From Bacteroidota bacterium (lineage in GTDB: Bacteria > Bacteroidota > Bacteroidia > Bacteroidales > Paludibacteraceae), in the NCBI GenBank assembly GCA_023391625.1, contig JAEWAN010000025.1:1-64000 (forward strand): a stretch of DNA of 64,000 bases, read 5' to 3'. The notes beneath the pieces are model-generated. The model searched no databases. It was not told the origin of the DNA and saw nothing but the letters and a program-made list of their open reading frames with translations. The translations under genes were made by a program, and so were the position numbers. Positions 1 to 7,345 of this stretch are shown piece by piece (position 1 is the first letter of the stretch; every line of letters starts with the position of its first letter).

Positions 1-2851
1 CCAGTTCTTTGCAGTATGCAGAGTTGCAGGCTTTTACTTTTGGTTCTATCTGGGCAGCCAGTTCTTTTGTTTTAGTAGCGTCGTTTTTGTTTTCGATCCA
101 TTCTTTGAACAGTTCTTTCATTTCGTCAGACACTTCGCTGCTTTCCAATGCTTCTTTCATGATACGTTCGATGCGTGCACGCATTTTATCTACGGCAAAC
201 AACATACCTAATCCGTATTCAGCATTGTCTTCGAACAGTGAGTTACCCCATGCCGGTCCGCGTCCTTCTTCGTTAGTAGTGTAAGGAGTAGAAGGTGCAG
301 AAGCGGAATAGATAGAAGAACATCCTGTTGCATTGGCTACCATCTGGTGGTCTCCGAACAATTGAGAGATTAATTTTACGTAAGGAGTTTCACCACAACC
401 GGAACATGCTCCAGAGAATTCAAACAATGGAGTAGCGAATTGAGAGTTCTTCACGTTCGCTTTAATGTCGATCATTTTTTGTTTTGATGTAACATTTTCT
501 ACGCAGAAATCCCAGTTCTTTTGTTCTTCGTATTGAGTTTCGATAGGAACAAGTTGTAATGCTTTTTCTCCTTTTTTACCCGGACATGTATCCACACAGT
601 TGTTACAGCCCAAGCAGTCTAATACGTCCACCTGGATGCGGAAAGTAGTGTCTTCAAATCCTTTACCGTTTGTTTTCAATACGTCGGTGAACGGAGCTTT
701 AGCCTGTTCTTCAGCGTTCAGTACGAACGGACGGATTGTAGCGTGAGGACATACGTAAGCACACTGGTTACATTGGATACAGTTTTCTGAATTCCAAACA
801 GGCACCAATGCAGCCACACCACGTTTTTCATATTTAGCTGTTCCCTGATCCCAAGTACCGTCTTCACGTCCTTTAAATGCGGAAACAGGAAGATCGTCAC
901 CTTTCTGTGCGTTGATAGGGAATACGATTTCATGAACGAATGCAGGAACATCGTTGTTTATAACAGCATCTTCCGGTGTGATGTTAGCCCATTCTGCAGG
1001 AATTTCCACTTGTTGGTATTCTCCACCACGGTCAACAGCTGCATAGTTTTTGTTTACAACATCTTCTCCTTTTTTACCGTATGACTTGTTGATCATGTAT
1101 TTCATTTTTTCAACAGCCAGTTCGTAAGGAATTACGTTGGTAATTTTGAAGAATGCAGATTGAAGAATAGTGTTTGTACGGTTTCCTAAGCCGATTTCAC
1201 GTGCAATGGTTGTAGCATCGATGATGTACAGTGAAATGTTGTTTTCAGCCAGGTATTTTTTTACGTTGTTCGGAAGGTTTTTCTGAACTTCTTCTTTGTT
1301 CCATACTGTGTTTAACAGCATAGTACCGTTTTTCTTCAAACCTTTAGTTATGTCATACAGACGTAAGTATGCTTGTACGTGGCAAGCTACGAAGTCCGGA
1401 GTAGTAACCAGGTAAGTAGAACGGATCGGGTTATCACCGAAACGTAAGTGTGAACAAGTGAAACCTCCTGATTTTTTAGAGTCGTATGAGAAATATGCCT
1501 GACAATATTTATTGGTATTGTCACCGATGATTTTGATAGAGTTTTTGTTTGCACCTACAGTACCGTCGGCTCCCAAACCATAGAATTTAGCTTCAAAAGT
1601 ACCGGCAGCTCCCAGCGCGATTTCTTCTTTCATAGGAAGAGAAGTGAAAGTCACGTCGTCTACGATACCTACAGTGAAGTGATTTTTAGGTTCATTCATT
1701 GCCAGGTTTTCATAGATAGCCAATACCTGTGAAGGAGTAAAGTCTTTAGAAGAAAGTCCGTAACGTCCGCCTATAACCATAGGGGCGTTTTCTTTTCCGT
1801 AAAGAACGTCTTTTACATCCAGGTACAATGGTTCGCCTCCTGCTCCAGGTTCTTTGGTACGGTCTAATACGCAGATACGTTTTGCAGTTTTAGGCAATAC
1901 AGACAAGAAGTGTTTAGCAGAGAACGGGCGGTACAGGTGTACGGCGATCAAACCTACTTTTTCCCCTTTAGCATTCAGGTAGTCGATACCTTCTCGGATA
2001 GCTTCGGTTCCGGAACCCATGCTTACGATTACACGGTCAGCATCTTCTGCTCCGTAATAGTCGAACAAACCGTATTTACGTCCGGTAAGTTTGCTCATTT
2101 CGTTCATGTATTCTTCTACTACCTGAGGTATAACATCGTAGAAAGGATTACATGCTTCACGTGCCTGGAAGTAAATGTCCGGATTTTGTGCAGTACCGCG
2201 TGCTACCGGGTGTTCCGGATTCAGTGCACGGTTACGGAATGCTGCCAACGCTTCCTGGTCGATAAGCGGAGCAAGATCGTCAGTATCTAATTGTTCAATT
2301 TTCTGAATTTCGTGTGAGGTACGGAATCCATCAAAAAAGTGTACGAAAGGAACACGTGTTTTGATAGCAGCCAGGTGAGCTACGGCAGCCAGGTCCATAA
2401 CTTCCTGTACAGAACCGGTAGCCAACATGGCGCAACCAGTCTGACGTACAGCCATAACGTCCTGGTGGTCTCCGAAAATAGAAAGTGCATGAGATGCTAA
2501 AGCACGAGCTGATACATGATATACGCCCGGTAGTAATTCACCTGCAACTTTATACATGTTAGGGATCATCAACAACAAACCTTGAGATGCAGTGAAAGTA
2601 GTTGACAATGCACCTGCTTGTAATGATCCGTGCATAGCAGCAGCAGCACCTGCTTCTGACTGCATTTCCTGTACTTGTACCGTTTCACCGAAAATGTTTT
2701 TACGGCCGGTTGCAGCCCATTCGTCTACATATTCAGCCATGGTAGACGACGGGGTGATGGGGTAGATAGCGGCTACTTCGCTGAACATATATGCTATGTG
2801 TGCAGCAGCCTGGTTACCATCACAGGTCAAAAATTTTTTAGTTTTACCCAT
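1..2851 (-). CDS. nifJ: Pyruvate:ferredoxin (flavodoxin) oxidoreductase, 3'-truncated by the window edge
   Basis: Oxidatively decarboxylates pyruvate to acetyl-CoA and passes electrons to ferredoxin or flavodoxin in the cytoplasm. The frame opens with ATG at 2851 (MGKTKKFLTCDGNQAAAHIA) and stays open for 950 codons to the left edge. The family is about 1,170-1,190 residues, so some 230 C-terminal residues lie outside. Visible landmarks are the pyruvate-binding start with YPITPSS near residue 30, a ferredoxin domain with CIQCNQCAYVCP near 684 and CLGCNNCVDTCPG near 743, the cluster-binding CSGCGETPY near 812, and the thiamine-diphosphate segment EDNAEYG near 872. No gene overlaps it; the nearest upstream gene in the same direction is the AAA ATPase 115 bp away. 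No TAnnTTTG promoter box was found directly in front of it. Identification is secure; only the 3' end is missing. Confidence 0.96.
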   Translation of the reverse strand, partial: MGKTKKFLTCDGNQAAAHIAYMFSEVAAIYPITPSSTMAEYVDEWAATGRKNIFGETVQVQEMQSEAGAAAAMHGSLQAGALSTTFTASQGLLLMIPNMYKVAGELLPGVYHVSARALASHALSIFGDHQDVMAVRQTGCAMLATGSVQEVMDLAAVAHLAAIKTRVPFVHFFDGFRTSHEIQKIEQLDTDDLAPLIDQEALAAFRNRALNPEHPVARGTAQNPDIYFQAREACNPFYDVIPQVVEEYMNEMSKLTGRKYGLFDYYGAEDADRVIVSMGSGTEAIREGIDYLNAKGEKVGLIAVHLYRPFSAKHFLSVLPKTAKRICVLDRTKEPGAGGEPLYLDVKDVLYGKENAPMVIGGRYGLSSKDFTPSQVLAIYENLAMNEPKNHFTVGIVDDVTFTSLPMKEEIALGAAGTFEAKFYGLGADGTVGANKNSIKIIGDNTNKYCQAYFSYDSKKSGGFTCSHLRFGDNPIRSTYLVTTPDFVACHVQAYLRLYDITKGLKKNGTMLLNTVWNKEEVQKNLPNNVKKYLAENNISLYIIDATTIAREIGLGNRTNTILQSAFFKITNVIPYELAVEKMKYMINKSYGKKGEDVVNKNYAAVDRGGEYQQVEIPAEWANITPEDAVINNDVPAFVHEIVFPINAQKGDDLPVSAFKGREDGTWDQGTAKYEKRGVAALVPVWNSENCIQCNQCAYVCPHATIRPFVLNAEEQAKAPFTDVLKTNGKGFEDTTFRIQVDVLDCLGCNNCVDTCPGKKGEKALQLVPIETQYEEQKNWDFCVENVTSKQKMIDIKANVKNSQFATPLFEFSGACSGCGETPYVKLISQLFGDHQMVANATGCSSIYSASAPSTPYTTNEEGRGPAWGNSLFEDNAEYGLGMLFAVDKMRARIERIMKEALESSEVSDEMKELFKEWIENKNDATKTKELAAQIEPKVKACNSAYCKEL

Positions 2852-2966
2852 TTTTGTTTGTATTAAGTTTGTTTATCGATATTATTTAATTTTTATTCTT
2901 AATAGTCCCAAGTACTTACATCATTTTTTTCTTAGGGCAAGATAATCATATTTTTTTTAATTAAAG

Positions 2967-4148
2967 TCAATATAAAAAACCGAGCAACCATAAAGGAATT
3001 TCATTTTTGTGACCTACTTCTATTCCGTCAACGGCATAAAACACATTGGCGCTATGCCGTGCATGTTTGGGTTTAGCCTCGCATTTGAAGTGGTACGTCT
3101 GGTCTATGCAAAAATCTGTGTGGTGTTTACACATATTGACTTTATGTTTTGCATGTAATGCGTTATACAGGAATGTCCGTTGTTCTGCAATCCTGTCCAC
3201 TCCTCCCGGACTTACGGCATACATCAGGTTGGTGTTATGTACGTAGATCCGGTTCGGTTTTTTAGGAAATACCTCCCCTTCGGTATATAATAAGTTAAGT
3301 AACCGCGCGTCCTGCAGGTACTTGATGTAATTCATGATAGTGGCCCTTGAGGTCTGAATCATATTGCTTAGCTGGCTGACGTTGGGCGCTGCCGGCGAGC
3401 TCGTCATCAACAGGAACAGAAGTTTCCGTATTTTCGACAGGTATTTTAATTCAATCTGCTTGATTAGCAGGATGTCTACCTCCAGCATCATGTTCATGGT
3501 TTTCAGCAGGTTCTCGGAAAAGTTCCTTTGTTCCAGGAAAAACGGGTAATACCCGTGATGCAGGTAGTCTTTAAAATAGTCGAACGGTTTTATCGAAGCA
3601 CATATTGTCTGTGCTATCTGTTCGTGATTGTTTATAATTTCTTCCAGGGAATAAGCCTGGAATGTCTTTCCTGTTTGCAGGAAAATAAATTCCCGGAATG
3701 AGAATCCGCGTAAATTGTATGAGGCAACCACGTTTTTCAGGTCTTCATTGTCTTCAATCAGCCTCATTACGGTAGAACCGGAAAAGACGATATGCAGTTC
3801 CGGAAACCGCTCATAACATTCGCGCAGTTCTTTAGACCAGTTTTCATACTTAAAGGTCTGGTCTATCAGTAAAGTCCGTCCGCCGTTTTTATAAAACTCT
3901 TCCGCAAATTCCACCAGCGTGTGTGTGGTGAAATAGAAATTGTTGAAATTGACATAAAGGCAACGGCGGTCGTCCGCACCAAAGTGTTCTTTGGCGTATT
4001 GCAGTAAGAACGTAGTTTTACCTACCCCGCGGCTTCCTTTTATTCCGATGAGGCGGTGAGACCAGTCAATCTCATTCATTAGCAAACGCTTAACTCTTGA
4101 GTTTACATGTTTGACCAAATATTGGTGTGTCCGGAAAAATGATTCCAC
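2967..4148 (-). CDS. AAA family ATPase (AAA_14/DUF4143-like)
   Basis: A 393-residue soluble ATPase of the archaeal-type AAA_14 group that is abundant in Bacteroidales; cellular role unknown. Walker A is GSRGVGKTT at residues 38-46, a Walker B-like strand (TLLID) sits near 92-96, and a sensor-like FSGST follows. A winged-helix-like stretch (NVSQLSNMIQTSRATI) lies around 250-275. The C-terminus ends in a domain with FKCEAKPK and the family-typical ending EIPLWLLGFLY; related proteins carry a PD-(D/E)XK-like fold there, and here the E-x-K pair is visible. A TAnnTTTG promoter box on the same strand lies 21 bp upstream of the ATG, so the start is well supported. It is probably a monocistronic gene of unknown target, sometimes placed near mobile DNA in other genomes. 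Confidence 0.85.
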   Translation of the reverse strand: MESFFRTHQYLVKHVNSRVKRLLMNEIDWSHRLIGIKGSRGVGKTTFLLQYAKEHFGADDRRCLYVNFNNFYFTTHTLVEFAEEFYKNGGRTLLIDQTFKYENWSKELRECYERFPELHIVFSGSTVMRLIEDNEDLKNVVASYNLRGFSFREFIFLQTGKTFQAYSLEEIINNHEQIAQTICASIKPFDYFKDYLHHGYYPFFLEQRNFSENLLKTMNMMLEVDILLIKQIELKYLSKIRKLLFLLMTSSPAAPNVSQLSNMIQTSRATIMNYIKYLQDARLLNLLYTEGEVFPKKPNRIYVHNTNLMYAVSPGGVDRIAEQRTFLYNALHAKHKVNMCKHHTDFCIDQTYHFKCEAKPKHARHSANVFYAVDGIEVGHKNEIPLWLLGFLY

Positions 4149-4169
4149 TGCTTATTAATGTATGAAATG

Positions 4170-4177
4170 CAAAAGTA
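4170..4177 (-). promoter_or_regulatory. Bacteroidetes -7 box for the AAA ATPase gene
   Basis: Minus-strand TACTTTTG fits the Bacteroidales -7 consensus TAnnTTTG and lies 21 bp before the ATG at 4148. Confidence 0.6.
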
Positions 4178-4320
4178 GAAAAATTATTACATTTTGCAAA
4201 CTGGAGATTGCAAAATACCGTGTTTTTAACGCAATGTTTTTTATGTATATGGAAACAGGTGTGCTGTAACGGTTGTTTTGCCGGTTTCAGTGTGTTTTCG
4301 GGATAGGACGTTCCTCCGGT

Positions 4321-4809
4321 TTATTTTCCCGGTTTGCTTTTTCCTGTTATGTGCTCTATTGACAGCTTGATGGTATGAGTACGCTGGAATGATTTTTCTA
4401 TGTACTTTTCCCCGGTTTCTTTGTATTCAGGGCAGTATTTTTCCACCAGTTTCCGCAGGGCGGCTCTTTTTTCTTCATCATCCAAATGGATATCCGCTTT
4501 TCCAAACAGGATTACGCTTTCATATAAAGTGGTGAACTGTCCGGGTATGGGGCAGGTGTTGCCCACGATACAAAAGGAAACATCCTGATTCTTTTTGAGT
4601 ATCTCCATTTTATGTCCTTCCGGCGCACAGTGGAAATAGAGGGCGTGTTGCGCCTGGTCGTAAACAAAACTGATAGGTATTCCGTAAGCATACCCATTGT
4701 TGTCTATGCCTAAACTCAGAAACCCGTATTCGCCGTTTTCCAGCAGTTCTGATATCCGTTTTTCGTTTAGCAGCCGGTCTTGCCGACGTATGGGAGAGAA
4801 GTTGGTCAT
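4321..4809 (-). CDS. Pyridoxamine 5'-phosphate oxidase-fold flavoprotein, NimA-like
   Basis: A 162-residue split-barrel flavin-binding protein of the family that includes 5-nitroimidazole reductases (NimA) and many uncharacterised FMN proteins. Family signposts are the N-terminal R-x-x-R-L-L region, GYAYGIPISFVYD (residues 40-52), the LYFHCAPEGHKMEIL loop (residues 56-70), VSFCIVGNT, and the late SVILFGKA strand. It acts in the cytoplasm, probably binding FMN or a related cofactor; the substrate cannot be read from sequence. Length is usual for the family. A -7 box lies 16 bp upstream of the ATG, divergent from the prmA promoter. Drug resistance should not be assumed, because most NimA-like genes in this phylum are ordinary chromosomal genes. 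Confidence 0.85.
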   Translation of the reverse strand: MTNFSPIRRQDRLLNEKRISELLENGEYGFLSLGIDNNGYAYGIPISFVYDQAQHALYFHCAPEGHKMEILKKNQDVSFCIVGNTCPIPGQFTTLYESVILFGKADIHLDDEEKRAALRKLVEKYCPEYKETGEKYIEKSFQRTHTIKLSIEHITGKSKPGK

Positions 4810-4824
4810 GATTCAAACTTTTTG

Positions 4825-4832
4825 CAAATATA
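4825..4832 (-). promoter_or_regulatory. -7 box for the NimA-like gene
   Basis: Minus-strand TATATTTG, a full match to TAnnTTTG, 16 bp before the ATG at 4809. Confidence 0.6.
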
Positions 4833-4958
4833 ATATTTCTGTTATGAAGATGATTGATAAATATTCTTCTAATCAGCTACTGTTTGTCTGGTCGCTTTTA
4901 TAGCTGCTTCCTCCTGTATATCGTGGTTTTATTCCTTTTATATCCTGACTTTTATTAT

Positions 4959-4966
4959 TATTTTTG
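4959..4966 (+). promoter_or_regulatory. -7 box for prmA
   Basis: TATTTTTG, a full match to TAnnTTTG, 19 bp before the ATG at 4986. It lies downstream of the longer in-frame ATG at 4854, so it argues for the internal start. Confidence 0.65.
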
Positions 4967-4985
4967 CGGAAAAATACAGATTTTT

Positions 4986-5825
4986 ATGAATTATATTGAA
5001 GTTGTTTTTACGATAAAACCTTTTGAGGAGTATATTGGCGACATTCTTGCGTCTGAACTTGGCGAGATTGGGTTTGACAGTTTTGTTCCGGAGGAAAACG
5101 GAATAACGGCGTATGTGTCTGAGGAATATTATGATGAGGAAAAACTGCGTGAACTGGCAGCAGGATTTTCATATGCGGCATTGTCATATAAAACGGAGTT
5201 TGTTCAACAGAAAGACTGGAATGAGGAATGGGAAAAGAATTTTTTTCAGCCCATTGTTATTGGCAATCAATGCGTGATTCACAGTTCTTTTCATAAGGAT
5301 GTTCCGGTTGCGAAATATGATATTGTGATTGATCCGAAAATGTCTTTCGGAACAGGACATCATGAAACTACCAGCTTGATGGTGGAAGAAATCCTGAAAA
5401 TGGATGTTGAAGGGAAAAAAGTATTGGATATGGGTTGTGGTACTTCCATTCTGGCTATTCTTGCCGCTTTACGGGGTGCGCAGGATGTTACGGCTGTGGA
5501 TATAGACCCGTGGTGCACGGAAAATTCGGAGGAGAATATCCGGCTGAACCACGTGGAAGGAATTAAAATCCTCCTTGGGGGAGCGGAGCGGCTTAAGGGT
5601 ATGACGTTTGATATTATCATAGCGAATATAAACCGCAATATTTTGTTGAATGATATGAAATCATATGCAGATTGCCTGCCACTAGGGGGAGAATTGTATA
5701 TGAGTGGTTTTTATAAAGACGATGTTCCTGTTATAGAGGCGGAAGCTGACCGGAATAATCTTACTTTGAAGTATTTCCGGGAAAAGAATAATTGGGTGGT
5801 AGTGAAGGTGGTGCGTATTGCCTGA
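4986..5825 (+). CDS. prmA: Ribosomal protein L11 methyltransferase
   Basis: A SAM-dependent methyltransferase that trimethylates ribosomal protein L11 in the cytoplasm, 279 residues from the chosen ATG (MNYIEVVFTI). The N-terminal substrate-recognition domain is followed by the PrmA signature FGTGHHETT, the SAM-binding VLDMGCGTSILAI, the acidic VDIDP strand, and the catalytic-region motif IIANINRN. An open frame extends back to an ATG at 4854, but the extra 44 residues are hydrophobic, unlike any PrmA, and start upstream of the predicted promoter, so they were left out. It is transcribed alone and ends at a strong terminator. Family assignment is firm. Confidence 0.95.
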   Translation: MNYIEVVFTIKPFEEYIGDILASELGEIGFDSFVPEENGITAYVSEEYYDEEKLRELAAGFSYAALSYKTEFVQQKDWNEEWEKNFFQPIVIGNQCVIHSSFHKDVPVAKYDIVIDPKMSFGTGHHETTSLMVEEILKMDVEGKKVLDMGCGTSILAILAALRGAQDVTAVDIDPWCTENSEENIRLNHVEGIKILLGGAERLKGMTFDIIIANINRNILLNDMKSYADCLPLGGELYMSGFYKDDVPVIEAEADRNNLTLKYFREKNNWVVVKVVRIA

Positions 5826-5900
5826 CCGTTTTCGGATAAAACCGATAAGTCTGGAAAGAAGGGCTGACTGCCCGTGTATTCTTTTTATGAATAGCATATG

Positions 5901-5932
5901 GGGTGACTCAAAATTTGAGTCACCCTTTTTTT
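5901..5932 (+). terminator. Intrinsic terminator after prmA
   Basis: A perfect 12-bp stem (gggtgactcaaa with its complement, 5901-5912 and 5914-5925) is followed by seven T residues at 5926-5932. Confidence 0.85.
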
Positions 5933-5947
5933 GTCTGTACAGCTTCT

Positions 5948-6186
5948 CTACTGGTGAATGTTTCCAAATATTCGATTTTCAGTAAAAAAAGTTTCTTTTA
6001 GGGCTACTTCTTCATATTCTTTTAAATACCGGATTGCAGTAGAAAACGCTTTCTGGTGGATTCGGAATTCCTTGGAACAATATCCCTATCTTTTCTCTCG
6101 GAATAAGATTGATTAAAAGCTGTTCTTCGTTTGAAGAATACGATATCGTGTTCTGTTCAAATTCTTTATCATCGTAAGATTATTAG
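5948..6186 (-). pseudogene. Decayed small ORF remnant, unrecognised
   Basis: On the minus strand two coding-like segments lie end to end in different frames. The first reads DDKEFEQNTISYSSNEEQLL onward, and the second reads FRIHQKAFSTAIRYLKEY and ends at a stop at 5948. One frameshift near 6070 would join them into about 65-70 residues. There is no start codon, because two stops precede the first segment. I recognise no family. It fills most of the 377-bp gap between prmA and the cupin gene, and could be the tail of a gene lost by deletion. The protein-like composition is an impression, not a test. Confidence 0.35.
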
Positions 6187-6202
6187 GTGGAGTAATGGAA
6201 CG

Positions 6203-6715
6203 TTATTTCTCTTTTTTGGAGCTGCGTATATTCTCCCACACTTTCTGTATATCTGTTTCTCCATCAAAATATTCTGTCTCTGAATTTTTTCTGAATATTT
6301 CGGATGAGGGTACTAAAAATATCTTGTCAGAGTCCGGATATTCGCATACATCGTACCCTATAAATGTTCTTATATCCAGAAAAACGCAGGTCTCTGCTGT
6401 ATGGTTATATAGCTGGTGAGCCCCTGTTTCGCCCGTTTCAAAAAATATCAGGTCTCCGCTGTTTACAATTTCCAGTCCTTCCGGAGTTCTTAGAGTTGCA
6501 GAGCCGGAAACAATCATAAAAAGTTCTTCCGCATATCGGTGGAAATGATAAGGTGCGGAGTATTGGGACGGGTTTAACTGTCGTAAATCGAAGTTCAGGC
6601 ATTGGGGATTAATTCCTTGTTTTGTCCTTGAAATGTCAGTAAGCAGCCTGAAATGATCTATTCTGTCGGGATTCTCTTTGAATTCTCTCCGGGCTGATTT
6701 TAGAATTGTAGCCAT
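6203..6715 (-). CDS. Cupin domain protein
   Basis: A 170-residue small beta-barrel protein. The cupin metal-binding motif is visible as YHFHRYAEELFMIVSG (His-x-His near residues 57-59 and Glu near 63), followed by the second motif GDLIFFETGETGAHQLYN with its His near 101. These are the usual ligands for Fe, Mn or Zn. The rest of the protein gives no substrate; relatives include mannose-6-phosphate isomerase-like proteins and small-molecule dioxygenases, so function stays open. A TAnnTTTG box lies 33 bp upstream, divergent from the promoter of the secreted pair that follows. Cytoplasmic, no signal peptide. Confidence 0.85.
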   Translation of the reverse strand: MATILKSARREFKENPDRIDHFRLLTDISRTKQGINPQCLNFDLRQLNPSQYSAPYHFHRYAEELFMIVSGSATLRTPEGLEIVNSGDLIFFETGETGAHQLYNHTAETCVFLDIRTFIGYDVCEYPDSDKIFLVPSSEIFRKNSETEYFDGETDIQKVWENIRSSKKEK

Positions 6716-6747
6716 GATTGATGATTTAAATGTTTTTTAATATGAAA

Positions 6748-6755
6748 CAAAGGTA
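6748..6755 (-). promoter_or_regulatory. -7 box for the cupin gene
   Basis: Minus-strand TACCTTTG, full match to TAnnTTTG, 33 bp before the ATG at 6715. Confidence 0.55.
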
Positions 6756-6822
6756 CATTATCCATTGGTCGAAGAAAAACGGTATTTCGTTGATTTCTTT
6801 TTTATTGTATTTTTTGTTTATC

Positions 6823-6830
6823 TACTTTTG
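6823..6830 (+). promoter_or_regulatory. -7 box for the secreted T9SS-tail/beta-helix operon
   Basis: TACTTTTG, full match to TAnnTTTG, 18 bp before the ATG at 6848. Confidence 0.6.
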
Positions 6831-6847
6831 TTCATAATTTTTACGCT

Positions 6848-7345
6848 ATGAAAAAAACTGTAACAGAGTTTTGGAAATTATTTCCATGCTTGTTTTTTCT
6901 CTTTTTTGTTTACACAGGTTTGTATGCCCAGACGGAACTGATCTTGAAATATTCTGATGATACGGCAAGCAAGTATTCCGTTACGGAGGCCGGTAAAATT
7001 TATTTCTCAGATACGGAGCTGGTGGTGGAAGAAAGCCCGGATATTACAACGGCGGTAAGCTTGTCTGCTATAAAAAAGATTTTGTTCAATACGCAGCAGG
7101 CGGCAGGGGCAGAGTCTGTGTTGCAGCAGGAACAGATGTTTGTATATCCTAATCCGGCGCGTGATTATTTGTATGTGGGGAATCTCGGTCCGGGAAATAT
7201 GCAGGTAATGATTTTCGCATTGGATGGTTCTTTGGTGTTGAAACAGGTGTTGGATACCTATGACGGAATAAACATCGGTTCTCTTTCTTCCGGATTGTAT
7301 GTAATAAGGGTGAACGATACCACTTCTAAATTTACTAAACTATGA
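6848..7345 (+). CDS. Small T9SS type A sorting-domain protein
   Basis: A 165-residue exported protein. It has a signal peptide ending near residue 28 (GLYAQ). Residues 29-85 form a short domain with paired YSVTEAGKIYF and SLSAIKKILF strands. The last roughly 75 residues are a Por secretion-system sorting tail (VYPNPARDYLYV, ALDGSLVLKQ, LSSGLYVIRV). Family knowledge says such tails are recognised by the type IX translocon and direct the protein to the cell surface; the window encodes that translocon at 24.5-30.3 kb. The stop overlaps the start of the next gene by four bases (ATGA), so the two are translationally coupled. Its short N-terminal domain resembles the N-terminus of that next protein, which suggests a shared anchoring or assembly module. 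Cargo role unknown. Confidence 0.85.
   Translation: MKKTVTEFWKLFPCLFFLFFVYTGLYAQTELILKYSDDTASKYSVTEAGKIYFSDTELVVEESPDITTAVSLSAIKKILFNTQQAAGAESVLQQEQMFVYPNPARDYLYVGNLGPGNMQVMIFALDGSLVLKQVLDTYDGINIGSLSSGLYVIRVNDTTSKFTKL

Noticed and set aside
9..284. Open frame on the plus strand
   Set aside because: It lies within the minus-strand pyruvate:ferredoxin oxidoreductase, whose cluster and thiamine motifs are clear.
4854..4985. Longer N-terminus for PrmA
   Set aside because: It adds hydrophobic residues unlike any L11 methyltransferase and begins upstream of the promoter box at 4959.
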